Shown here in pieces: positions 53,603-61,345 of a stretch of DNA of 64,000 nt. The notes below the pieces were generated by a model, which searched no databases, had not been told where the DNA came from, and saw nothing but the letters and a program-made list of their open reading frames with translations. The DNA comes from Desulfacinum hydrothermale DSM 13146. GTDB taxonomy: Bacteria > Desulfobacterota > Syntrophobacteria > Syntrophobacterales > DSM-9756. The number at the start of each line of letters is the position of its first letter. Positions within the stretch are counted from its first letter, which is position 1. Location of the stretch: NCBI RefSeq assembly GCF_900176285.1, contig NZ_FWXF01000014.1:28849-92848 (forward strand), read 5' to 3'. Both the position numbers and the translations under genes were made by a program.

Positions 53603-54360
53603 GGCGGAGTCTCTTCCAAGGGCCCCAGGCCGAAAAAGGCCAGAGCGTTTTCCGTGGTCCGGCGCGTGATCTCTTCCAACGAACGGTTCTTGATCTCCGC
53701 CAGCGCCTTGAGGGTCGTCCAAACGTGGACGGGTTCCGCCCTTCGGCCCTGGTAGCGTACCGGAGCGTCCGTTTCCACCAGGATGCGATCCAGGGGAGCG
53801 CGCTCCATGGCGCTACGATGCTTGGTGCGCAGGGCCAGGGCCGGTGTGGCCGACACGTAGTAGCCGGCATCCAGGATGCGATCCAGCACGTCCTCCGGGC
53901 CGCTGTACCAATGGAACACGGCGCGCCGAACCCCCTCTTCCAGGACCATGGAAAGGCAGCGTTGATGGGAAAAGCGGCTGTGGACGATCACCGGCCGGTC
54001 CTGCTCCCTGGCCAGCTCCAGCGCCCGGGAAAAGACCTCCTTTTGGAGCTCTTTTTTCACTTTCACCCGGTAGTCCAGGCCCACCTCTCCCAAGGCCACG
54101 CATCGGGGAAGCTGCTTTGCCATGTCCTCCAAGGTGGCTTCCACTTCTTCGGCCCGGATACTCCAGGGGTGGTATCCCACGGCGGGCAGCACCCTATACG
54201 GGAACCGCTCGGCCAGTTCCAGCGACCGCCGATTGGACTCGCGATCCATTCCCACCGAAACCATCCGGATCACGCTGCTTTGCACAGCCCTGCGGATCAC
54301 CGGTGCGGGATCATCGAAGTCGTGCAGATGCACATGTCCGTCAATGGCCAGAAGCGCCAT
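53587..54360 (-). CDS. TatD-family metal-dependent hydrolase
   Basis: A 257-residue amidohydrolase. The metal ligands are visible as IDGHVHLHDF (HxH), GEVGLDYR (Glu), IVHSRFSHQ and AVFHWYSG (His), and VETDAPV (Asp). TatD proteins are metal-dependent 3'-5' DNases acting in DNA repair and RNA/DNA turnover. It overlaps nth by 20 bases, tying it to a DNA-repair cluster. Confidence 0.9.
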   Translation of the reverse strand: MALLAIDGHVHLHDFDDPAPVIRRAVQSSVIRMVSVGMDRESNRRSLELAERFPYRVLPAVGYHPWSIRAEEVEATLEDMAKQLPRCVALGEVGLDYRVKVKKELQKEVFSRALELAREQDRPVIVHSRFSHQRCLSMVLEEGVRRAVFHWYSGPEDVLDRILDAGYYVSATPALALRTKHRSAMERAPLDRILVETDAPVRYQGRRAEPVHVWTTLKALAEIKNRSLEEITRRTTENALAFFGLGPLEETPPCDCP

Positions 54361-54976
54361 GGCAATACCTCCGCACGGGACACCGGGAGCAGAGCGGATG
54401 GCGGGGCCGGCAGACGGTCTGACCGTGCTTGACCAGCAGCTCGTTCACCAGCAGAAGCCATTTTTCCGGGAGCATTTGCTGGAGAGCCCGTTCCGTGGCT
54501 TCCGGCCGTTGCGTCTCCACCAGCCCCAGTCGATTGCTGATGCGGTGTACGTGGGTGTCCACCGGAACAGCCGGCTTTCGAAAGCCGTAGACCAGGACAC
54601 AGGCGGCCGTCTTTCGGCCCACGCCGGGAAGGGCCAGAAGATCCTCCATGGCATCCGGCACGCGCCCCCCGTGCCGTTCCACGAGGATCCGCCCGATCTC
54701 CTTGATCCGAGCCGCTTTGCGTTTGTAAAAGTTGACCGTGCGCACGAGATCCTGCAGATCGGCTAAGGGCGCATCGGCCAGGCTCGCCGCGTCCGGATAC
54801 CGGGCCAACACGGCCTGGGCCGCCGCATCGGTCATCTCGTCACGAGTGCGGTGGGAAAGGACCGTACCAATGAGCACCCGAAAGGGGTTCCGCCGCGTGT
54901 GCCAGTTCCACGGCTCGGTGCCGTAGCTCTGGGCCAGAATCTCCAGGATCTTTTCCGCCTTCCCGTGGTTCTCCAT
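54341..54976 (-). CDS. nth: Endonuclease III
   Basis: 211 residues. The helix-hairpin-helix motif ALPGVGRKTAACVLVYGF, catalytic Asp in VDTHVHRISNRLGL and the C-terminal 4Fe-4S loop (CRPRHPLCSRCPVRRYC) define endonuclease III. It removes oxidised pyrimidines and nicks abasic sites. The ATG at 54976 has GGGAGG upstream. It overlaps tatD. Confidence 0.94.
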   Translation of the reverse strand: MENHGKAEKILEILAQSYGTEPWNWHTRRNPFRVLIGTVLSHRTRDEMTDAAAQAVLARYPDAASLADAPLADLQDLVRTVNFYKRKAARIKEIGRILVERHGGRVPDAMEDLLALPGVGRKTAACVLVYGFRKPAVPVDTHVHRISNRLGLVETQRPEATERALQQMLPEKWLLLVNELLVKHGQTVCRPRHPLCSRCPVRRYCHGASGH

Positions 54977-55060
54977 TGCAACAGAACCTCCCAGCATTGA
55001 GGTACGTGCGGAGGAAGGCCCAGCGGACCAGGCCTTCCGGGCGCGATGCGCACAACCGGT

Positions 55061-55711
55061 TCACAGGAAGGAATGAAGAGCCCCAGGGGAACGCACAAGC
55101 ACTTGAGCCCCTCCTTGGATCAGCTCCTCAGCCGATCGAAATCCCCACAGCGCCCCCACCGCAAACATTCCGGAAGCAACGGCGGTCTTCATGTCCACGG
55201 CCGTATCCCCCAGGTGCATCCAATCCTCGGGGACAATTCCTATCTCCCGGGCGATCTCCAGCGCCGCGGTGGGATCCGGCTTTACAGGGGCACCGGGCGC
55301 CGCCCCCACCACCGCATCGAAATGGACATGGGGAAAAAACCTCGCCACCATCTCTTTGGTAAAGTCGTCCATCTTGTTGGACAGGACCGCCAGGCGCACG
55401 CCCCGCTCGGTGAGGGCTTCCAGAAGCTGGGCTATCCCCGGGTAGGGCCTGGTCTGCGCATGGTCCAACGCCTTGTATTCGCGGCGCATGGCGTCCACAA
55501 ACCGCGGGATGTCTTGCTCCATTCGGTGCCCATCAGGAAGGGCTCGGCGCACCAGCCACTCCACCCCGTCTCCCACGAAGCCTTTGTAATCGGAAACTGG
55601 GTGGGTGCGAAAACCGTGGCGGCGGAGCACCCGGTTCATGGCTTCCGCCAGGTCGGAAAGGGTATCCAGAAGCGTGCCGTCCAGATCCAAAAGCGCCGCC
55701 CGAAAACGCAT
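55061..55711 (-). CDS. gph: HAD-family phosphoglycolate phosphatase-like
   Basis: 216 residues. LLDLDGTLLDTLSDLAEAMN holds the DxDGT nucleophile; AVLSNKMDDFT, GAPVKPDPTAALEIAREI (Lys) and MHLGDTAVDMKTAVASGM (final Asp pair) complete the HAD core with a small helical cap. It is most like phosphoglycolate phosphatase. GAGGAGGTGAC precedes the ATG. Confidence 0.88.
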   Translation of the reverse strand: MRFRAALLDLDGTLLDTLSDLAEAMNRVLRRHGFRTHPVSDYKGFVGDGVEWLVRRALPDGHRMEQDIPRFVDAMRREYKALDHAQTRPYPGIAQLLEALTERGVRLAVLSNKMDDFTKEMVARFFPHVHFDAVVGAAPGAPVKPDPTAALEIAREIGIVPEDWMHLGDTAVDMKTAVASGMFAVGALWGFRSAEELIQGGAQVLVRSPGALHSFL

Positions 55712-55900
55712 GTCACCTCCTCAACAGCAAAATCTCCGCGTCCAATCCCTAATCCCCAAGCCGCTGCTCCAGGGCCCTGCGCGGGACCCGACCAGCCATG
55801 GAATGGTACCACCAACCCACAGGGAGGAACAAGAATAGGCACACCTCACAAAAATGGATATTTTTCGCTATATCCCAGCGATTTTGGCACGATTATTCAC

Positions 55901-55929
55901 TTGCTCCCCGCCTCCGACTGGGCTACAAG
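55901..55929 (+). promoter_or_regulatory. Possible promoter of the cold-shock gene
   Basis: TTGCTC (55901-55906) and TACAAG (55924-55929) are 17 bases apart on the plus strand. This would give a leader of about 175 bases, similar in size to known cold-shock mRNAs. A hairpin with arms TGGGAAA (55945-55951) and TTTCCCA (55960-55966) lies near its 5' end. Confidence 0.35.
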
Positions 55930-56112
55930 GGACGCTGAGGTCAATGGGAAACGATGTGTTTTCCCAGGTTGTAACGTTTTTGCGTACGTGTAGTTGAGGT
56001 CAGTTATTGGGGCCCAAGGAAGTGCGGTCTTTTGAGTGGGCAAGACCATCTCCTGGCTGCCGCCGAGCAAGACCCGACGAGGCGTACCACAGAAGAGAGG
56101 AGTTTTGGAAAG

Positions 56113-56310
56113 ATGGAAGGCCGAGTCAAGTGGTTCAATGAGAAGAAGGGTTATGGTTTCATTGAAACAGACAGCCAGGGAGACGTTTTCGTCCACTACA
56201 CGGGCATCCAGGGAGAGGGCTTCCGGACGTTGACCGACGGCGAGGCCGTCAGTTTTGAAATCACGGAAACTCCCAAGGGCCCCCAGGCCATCAACGTGAA
56301 GAGAATCTAG
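56113..56310 (+). CDS. Cold-shock-domain protein
   Basis: A 65-residue single [32 protein letters not shown] contains both RNP motifs (KGYGFI and VFVHY). It binds single-stranded RNA and DNA, melting structures at low temperature or acting as an RNA chaperone. The ATG at 56113 begins the domain; an upstream in-frame extension lacks CSD character. A strong terminator follows 24 bases after the stop. Confidence 0.95.
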   Translation: MEGRVKWFNEKKGYGFIETDSQGDVFVHYTGIQGEGFRTLTDGEAVSFEITETPKGPQAINVKRI

Positions 56311-56334
56311 GCTGAAGACGCCGGACGAATAGTG

Positions 56335-56368
56335 AAAGCACTCCAGGCCAGGCCTGGGGTGCTTTTTT
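56335..56368 (+). terminator. Rho-independent terminator of the cold-shock gene
   Basis: AGCACTCCAGGCC and GGCCTGGGGTGCT form a stem with one mismatched pair and a one-base loop region, followed by six T (56363-56368). It lies between the cold-shock gene and the parvulin gene, 24 bases upstream of the latter's ATG. Confidence 0.8.
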
Positions 56369-56391
56369 ACATCGATCACACAGGGAGAAGC

Positions 56392-57390
56392 ATGATGACA
56401 CATGGATCCAAGTTCTTGATGGGTTGTTTCACGGCGGTGTTTACGCTGGCCGCACTCACTCTGGTGCCGCTCCAGGCGGTTTCAGCCGCCGAAGCCGGTC
56501 CGGCGGCGGTGGTGAACGGAACCGCCATATCCCGGGACGCCTTCGATCGACAGATGAACGGCGTGCGCCAAAGCCTGGTCCAGTCGGGCCGTCTTCTCAA
56601 CGACGTGCAGTTGCGTGATGTGAAAAAGCGCGTTCTGGAAGGCCTCATCGACCGCGAAGTCCTCTACCAGGCGGCAGCGGCCAAAGGCTTCAAAGGTGAC
56701 TCCAAGGCCGTGGAGGATCGCCTTGCGGATCTCAGGGGCCGGTTCGACACCCAGGAAGCCTACACCAAGGCTCTCAAGACCATGAACCTGACGGAGGATA
56801 TCCTCCGCCGCGAGCTTACTCAAAACAGCGCCATCGAACAGTTCATCGACAAAGAGCTGAGCAAGGGGATCTCCGTAAGTGATGCGGAAGCGGAGGCCTT
56901 CTACAAGGAGCGCCACGAACTTTTCGAAAGGCCGGAACGGGTTCATGCACGCCACATTCTCGCCGCCGTGGCTCCGGACGCACCGGAATCGGAAAAGAAG
57001 GCCGCCCGCGAAAAGATTGCCGAGGCACAGAAACGGCTGCAGAAGGGAGACGATTTTGCCACCGTGGCTTCCGAAATGTCCGATTGTCCCAGTCGCGAAA
57101 AGGGCGGCGACCTGGGCTTTTTCGGTCGAGGCCAAATGGTGAAACCGTTCGAAAAGGCCGCCTTTGCTCTGAAACCCGGCCAAACCAGCGACGTGGTGGA
57201 GACCCAGTTCGGTTATCACCTGATCCAGGTCATGGAAAAAAAGCCCGCTGAAACGGTGCCTTTTGCCAAGGTCAAAGAGACCATTGCCGAGCACCTGAAA
57301 AAAGAAAAGGTAAAAAAAGTGGTGGAAGATTTCGTCAGCAAGACCAAGACCCAGGCCAAGATCGAGCGAACTCCCGTGGACGAACTCTAG
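56392..57390 (+). CDS. Exported parvulin-type peptidyl-prolyl isomerase
   Basis: 332 residues. A signal peptide (KFLMGCFTAVFTLAALTLVP, then AVSAAEA) leads to a SurA/PrsA-like N-terminal chaperone helical domain (AISRDAFDRQMNGVRQSLV), a parvulin domain (about 195-290: RVHARHILAAV, FATVASEMSDCPSREKGGDL, QTSDVVETQFGYHLIQV) and a charged C-terminal helix. It helps fold outer-membrane or secreted proteins. AGGGAGAAGC precedes the ATG. The stop TAG abuts element copy H. A terminator lies directly upstream, so read-through or a short internal promoter must supply expression. Confidence 0.9.
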   Translation: MMTHGSKFLMGCFTAVFTLAALTLVPLQAVSAAEAGPAAVVNGTAISRDAFDRQMNGVRQSLVQSGRLLNDVQLRDVKKRVLEGLIDREVLYQAAAAKGFKGDSKAVEDRLADLRGRFDTQEAYTKALKTMNLTEDILRRELTQNSAIEQFIDKELSKGISVSDAEAEAFYKERHELFERPERVHARHILAAVAPDAPESEKKAAREKIAEAQKRLQKGDDFATVASEMSDCPSREKGGDLGFFGRGQMVKPFEKAAFALKPGQTSDVVETQFGYHLIQVMEKKPAETVPFAKVKETIAEHLKKEKVKKVVEDFVSKTKTQAKIERTPVDEL

Positions 57391-57609
57391 GAGGCGGTCG
57401 AACAATGGCCTCTCGGCCCTTTTGGCCTTTCTGATGGATGCCATTGCACTGTGCCATGTGATGTTTTTTTGAGCCTTGTCGGGGCGGGTTCGGAACCCGC
57501 CCCGACGGCTGAAACGCCAGGTCGGCAGCACGGCCCCGCCGGCCACTCTTAACACATCCCGAAAAGACTCCATTCCGCCTGACAAGCAGACCGCGCTCCT
57601 GAGAAGCCC
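57391..57609 (-). mobile_element. Miniature dispersed element, copy H
   Basis: An inverted copy starting directly after the parvulin stop codon (TAG followed by GAGGCGGTCG). The palindrome at 57478-57506 has arms GTCGGGGCGGG and CCCGCCCCGAC, as in copy F. The right end is near CTCCTGAGAAGCCCTC and is uncertain. It is non-coding. Confidence 0.65.
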
Positions 57610-57761
57610 TCCGCAATCCCACAACAGGGACCTGCTTTTCCATGCACCGTTGCCTTCCGATCCGGCCCCGAGACCGTTACCGCCGCCCCTTTGGGACGGC
57701 GCCCCCGCGATGCAGGTCACTCCAGGCACCCATCTCGGCCCTCGCACTCCTTCAGGCACCC

Positions 57762-57790
57762 TTGGCACCCGTGGCACTCCATGATACATA
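57762..57790 (+). promoter_or_regulatory. Possible promoter of the zinc-ribbon protein gene
   Basis: TTGGCA (57762-57767) and TACATA (57785-57790) are 17 bases apart on the plus strand, 110 bases before the start at 57901. Just upstream are imperfect repeats of GGCACCC/GGCACTC. Confidence 0.4.
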
Positions 57791-57900
57791 TGCCGCCGTC
57801 CGGGTCAGCTTATAAACAGCGGAGCTGAACACACGTCGATCCAACACGGCCGTGTTTGGAATCATCATGGAGGTCAAGTGGAAGGAGGTGAGCGGAGGCC

Positions 57901-58092
57901 ATGGCGGACACCATGGAATGCATGTGCCAGGAATGCGGCATCTCTTCCTATTTCCAGGTTACGGATCTGTCCTACGACGAGCCGGGCCCGGGCGGAAGAC
58001 GGCTCGTTCAGAATCTCTTTTGCCCCCAGTGTGGGGGGCAGCTGTTCGTGGTGGGCCGCGCCGGCGATGAGCCCACCTACCGGACCGGCTGA
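57901..58092 (+). CDS. 63-residue zinc-ribbon protein
   Basis: A small protein with two CxxC pairs (CQEC near residue 9 and CPQC near 41) in an acidic context, as in zinc-ribbon or rubredoxin-like folds. ECGISSYFQVTDLSYDEPGP separates them. No family is recognised. GAGCGGAGGCC precedes the ATG. It converges with slyD; the hairpin between them terminates the opposite strand. Confidence 0.7.
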   Translation: MADTMECMCQECGISSYFQVTDLSYDEPGPGGRRLVQNLFCPQCGGQLFVVGRAGDEPTYRTG

Positions 58093-58102
58093 TCCCAGAC
58101 AC

Positions 58103-58131
58103 AAAAAAGCGGGATGGAACAACCATCCCGC
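58103..58131 (-). terminator. Rho-independent terminator of slyD
   Basis: Read on the minus strand, GCGGGATGG and CCATCCCGC form a perfect nine-pair stem with a five-base loop, followed by six T (58103-58108). The slyD stop codon is 41 bases upstream on that strand. Confidence 0.85.
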
Positions 58132-58171
58132 CCTTCTTGCTCCGGCCGAATTTATGTAACGGGCGATATCG

Positions 58172-58648
58172 TCAGCAACTGCAGCTACAGTCGCAGCCGC
58201 ACCCGCCCTCGGGCGGTTTTTCACTGATCTCCACCAGTTCCACATCGAAATTCAGGGCCTTGCCGGCCAGAAAGTGATTCAAGTCCAGCGTGATGGACTC
58301 TTCGTTCACTTCCGCAACCGTCGCGTAGACCGTCTGGTTGTCCTGCGTCGTCAGGGACAACACCTGACCCAGTTGCGGCTCGAAATTGGGCGGCAATTCC
58401 GAACGAGCAAAGGATTGCGTCAACCGCTCATCTCTTTCGCCGTAGGCTTCTTCTGCCGGGATGCGAAAGCTCTTCTTTTCGGACACGGCCATCCCGGTAA
58501 TGGCGTCTTCAAAACCGGGAATGACCTGACCGGAACCAAGCTGGAATTCCAGCGGCTGTCCGCCTTCGCTGGAATCGAACACCTGGCCGTCGTCCAGCTT
58601 GCCGGTGTAGTGCACTTTGACGAAATCGCCCTTTTCCGCTTTCTTCAT
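58172..58648 (-). CDS. slyD: FKBP-type peptidyl-prolyl isomerase SlyD
   Basis: 158 residues. The FKBP core FVKVHYTGKLDDGQVFDSS, the IF chaperone domain (YGERDERLTQSF), the second FKBP half (TLDLNHFLAGKALNFDVELV) and a Cys-rich metal-binding tail (GGCGCDCSCSC) define SlyD. The tail binds nickel and links SlyD to hydrogenase maturation in other bacteria. GAGGAGAAACAA precedes the ATG. Confidence 0.94.
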   Translation of the reverse strand: MKKAEKGDFVKVHYTGKLDDGQVFDSSEGGQPLEFQLGSGQVIPGFEDAITGMAVSEKKSFRIPAEEAYGERDERLTQSFARSELPPNFEPQLGQVLSLTTQDNQTVYATVAEVNEESITLDLNHFLAGKALNFDVELVEISEKPPEGGCGCDCSCSC

Positions 58649-58825
58649 TTGTTTCTCCTCACTGTTTCGTTTCTTGGTAACCTTTGAAGCAACCCTAGTG
58701 GCCCGAAGGCGGGAAGTCAAGCGCCCGAGCGTTCTTTCTTCAAACCGAATCGGCGCTTTTGGCTTTTGCCCACGTGGCCGCATGGCACTGGGCAAGGGCA
58801 CGCCGGGGCGAGCTCAAGCCAAGGG

Positions 58826-59965
58826 CTACCAGGCTCGGCGCGTGAGCAGGGAAAGGAGCCTCCCCAAGGGCGGCTCCCGAGGCGTCAAGGCCCCGAAGGG
58901 GCACACCTCCACACAGCAGAAACAACGAATGCATTGGTCGTAGTCGAAGACAGGCGCCGGCTGGGATTCACGTATCGCCCCGGCGGGACAGATCTTCCAG
59001 CACTTGCCGCACAATTGGCACCGGGCCGCCTCCGGTTCGGGGCGGCGCAAGAGGTGGCGCCGCTGCAGGTGATGGAACTTCGGTGGACCAAAAAGGACCG
59101 TGCCCGTCTGAGGAAGCCGGAATTCTTCGACCGCTTCCATGTTCCCTTCCACCTGCACGGTGGAGGGTTCAAACCCCAGGGATAGTGCCGCCCGCAAGGT
59201 GGGCAGCTGCGTAGCGTCCAACCCCAGCATCCGGCACACCACATAATCCAGCGCGTCCGCGCTTGGAGAGGCAAGTAGGTAGCCAACAGGTCGAGCCGTT
59301 CCGCCCAGCCCCGGCCCGTCCCCTTCCAGGGCCAGGATGCCGTCCAGAAGATGAACACTGGGACGCACGGTGCGACAGATGCCCACCAGCAGCCGAGCGA
59401 ACCAATCGGCACCCACGCCCGCACGCATGTGCCACTGGGGCTTTCGCACCCCCACCACACAGCCGAAAAGGTTTTTCACGGCTAAGGTGAGCAGCATCTG
59501 TGAGTGGGTCTTCCATTTGGGTAGATTGACCACCACGTCCGATTCCACGGCCTCGCGGGCCAATTCCAGGGAATGGAAGGGAGGTTCGGCCGACACCTGG
59601 ACGGAATCCTTGAATTCGCGCACCTGAACGGGCAAGCCTTTCAGGGCGTCTTCCAAACCACTGCGGCGCACCACTGTTCGAAAAGGCCACACCGCCGGGC
59701 TGTCTCCCACCAGGACGTGCGCCGAACCGTCGGAGGCATCCACAATCCACTGGCACACCGCTCTCACGACGGCGGGATGCGTCACCACGGCCCGCTCGGG
59801 TCCCGCAGGGGCCAACAGATTGGGCTTTACCAGAACACGAGCGCTTCGCAGCCCCGCTGCGGGAAGTAAAGGTTCCAGCAGGGCATGCACCGCTTCCTCC
59901 AGCCCGTGATCATAGTCGAGCAGCCTTCTGACAAGGACTTTCGCCACGTGGTCCACTCCCCACAT
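58826..59965 (-). CDS. DUF362 protein with C-terminal 2x4Fe-4S ferredoxin domain
   Basis: About 379 residues. The DUF362 domain (NLLAPAGPERAVVTHPAVV, NLPKWKTHSQMLLTLAVKNL, HLLDGILALEGDGPG) is followed by a bacterial ferredoxin domain with CQLCGKCWKICPAGAI and CIRCFCCVEVCPFGAL. DUF362-ferredoxin proteins are widespread in anaerobes; their electron partner and substrate are unknown. The start at 59965 is uncertain: no strong ribosome site is visible, and the downstream GTG (GTGGACCACGTG) is a possible alternative. Confidence 0.82.
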   Translation of the reverse strand: MWGVDHVAKVLVRRLLDYDHGLEEAVHALLEPLLPAAGLRSARVLVKPNLLAPAGPERAVVTHPAVVRAVCQWIVDASDGSAHVLVGDSPAVWPFRTVVRRSGLEDALKGLPVQVREFKDSVQVSAEPPFHSLELAREAVESDVVVNLPKWKTHSQMLLTLAVKNLFGCVVGVRKPQWHMRAGVGADWFARLLVGICRTVRPSVHLLDGILALEGDGPGLGGTARPVGYLLASPSADALDYVVCRMLGLDATQLPTLRAALSLGFEPSTVQVEGNMEAVEEFRLPQTGTVLFGPPKFHHLQRRHLLRRPEPEAARCQLCGKCWKICPAGAIRESQPAPVFDYDQCIRCFCCVEVCPFGALTPREPPLGRLLSLLTRRAW

Positions 59966-60164
59966 CCCGGTGTGCTCATTGAAAGGTGCCGAGACCCATG
60001 GTAGCATGAGAAGGCAAGCCTGAACAGCACACCACCCATGTTGGGGACGGCCGGTACCCCCAAAGCCGCCCCGGCCTCTTGGAGGGCGCGTAGAACGAAC
60101 CTTTGATCTCTCCCAAGGCAACGCGGACCCCTCATTTCGGCCGTAAAAAAAGGAGCTTTCTCCC

Positions 60165-60764
60165 ATGAAGCCCATCCGCTACGGGGGAATTCACCACCTG
60201 GCCATGGTCACCCGGGACATGGACACCACCATTCGCTTCTGGCGGGATTTGCTGGGCATGCGACTCGTTGTGGCCATGGGCCGCCCCGGCTACCGCCATT
60301 ACTTCTTTGCCATCTCGGAGACGGACACCATCGCCTTTTTCGAATGGCCTGATGCAGCCCCTGTGGAAGAAAAGGACCACGGCGTACCGGTGCGCGGGCC
60401 CGTGGCCTTCGACCATGTCTCCCTGGCGGTGGAAAGAAGCGATGATTTGTGGGAATTGAAAAAACGATTGGAATCGGCCGGTTTTTGGGCATCGGAGGTG
60501 ATCGACCACGGCTTCATCTGGTCGCTCTATTCCTTCGATCCCAACAGGATCGCCATTGAGTTCAGCCATCCCCGGCCTGATGTGGATGTGCGCCGGCGCC
60601 CTCGGCTGGTGGATCCCCATCCGTCCGCCGTCACGCTGCAGGGTCCCGATCCCGTGAGCGGGGCCTGGCCGAGCCCCTCAACGCCCCTGGACGAAGACGA
60701 AAGAAGGGTCTATCCAGGCGAGGGAGAAAAACTCCGGAGCCCGGAAAGCATTTGGAAGCCTTGA
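60165..60764 (+). CDS. VOC-family (glyoxalase/dioxygenase-like) protein
   Basis: 199 residues with two beta-alpha-beta-beta-beta modules. GIHHLAMVTRDMDTTIRFWR and FDHVSLAVERSDDLWELKKR hold metal-ligand-type His residues, and FDPNRIAIEFSHP ends the fold with its Glu. The protein is probably a lyase or isomerase with a metal centre; the substrate is unknown. A proline-rich tail of about 45 residues follows. AAAGGAGCTTTCTCCC precedes the ATG. Confidence 0.85.
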   Translation: MKPIRYGGIHHLAMVTRDMDTTIRFWRDLLGMRLVVAMGRPGYRHYFFAISETDTIAFFEWPDAAPVEEKDHGVPVRGPVAFDHVSLAVERSDDLWELKKRLESAGFWASEVIDHGFIWSLYSFDPNRIAIEFSHPRPDVDVRRRPRLVDPHPSAVTLQGPDPVSGAWPSPSTPLDEDERRVYPGEGEKLRSPESIWKP

Positions 60765-60792
60765 GCCGTGGGCCCTGGCCCGGACTCCGGCG

Positions 60793-61035
60793 TCAGCCCT
60801 CCGCTGAGCACCCGCTGTCCCGCTCGAGCTGTGAGAACAGATCCCGGAGCCGGTCCACCTCTTCAGGCATCAGGTCCTCCGGGACGCAGCCCTTTCCCAC
60901 CCTGCGCGCGGTGATGTAGCGGGCGCAGCCCGTATAGTCCCCATCGCAGTAGCGCTGGCGCAGCCGACCGTGGCACGCTTCCCGGCATTCGGCGAGAAAG
61001 AAGTCGCAGGTTTGTTTGAAAGCACAGCAGACCAT
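60793..61035 (-). CDS. 80-residue Cys-rich protein
   Basis: MVCCAFKQTCDFFLAECREA begins a small protein with seven or eight cysteines, mostly in the first 50 residues (CREACHGR, RYCDGDYTGC, KGCVPEDL), and a helical acidic C-terminus (EVDRLRDLFSQLERD). It could be a metal-binding or Fe-S miniprotein; I recognise no family. AGGGGATCTTC precedes the ATG at 61035, and a good promoter lies 68 bases upstream of it. Confidence 0.65.
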   Translation of the reverse strand: MVCCAFKQTCDFFLAECREACHGRLRQRYCDGDYTGCARYITARRVGKGCVPEDLMPEEVDRLRDLFSQLERDSGCSAEG

Positions 61036-61102
61036 GAAGATCCCCTTCCACAGGATGATTGGGAACGGCCCATCGGCTGTGGCCGCCCCGGAAAATTGCG
61101 GT

Positions 61103-61131
61103 CTTATAGCGGCCCCAACATCCAAATGCAA
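61103..61131 (-). promoter_or_regulatory. Sigma-70 promoter of the Cys-rich protein gene
   Basis: On the minus strand TTGCAT (61126-61131) and TATAAG (61103-61108) are 17 bases apart, 67 bases before the start codon. Confidence 0.6.
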
Positions 61132-61345
61132 TCCTTTATTCAAAGGATCGGCATATTTTTCAAAACCTTGAACCTTAGTTGAACTCTGGACACGGCCTTT
61201 TCAAAGGTCCGCGCCCGCCTTGTGGCTTCATCGGCCCCCTTGAACTCAGGGTGCTTATCGGTTAGCTATGACCTCATGCGGGTGTAAACGGCACACTTGC
61301 AAACACGGCTGTGTATTGAAAAGGGACGAATCGGCGGAAAGGAAG

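Noticed and set aside
55891..55906. TTGGCACG...TTGCT resembling a sigma-54 promoter upstream of the cold-shock gene
   Set aside because: The spacing between the GG and GC elements is about five bases too long for a sigma-54 site.
61240..61268. TTGAAC plus TAGCTA as a promoter for the Rnf/Nqr genes
   Set aside because: The -10 agrees with consensus at only two positions, and the alternative start codon at 61268 would overlap it.
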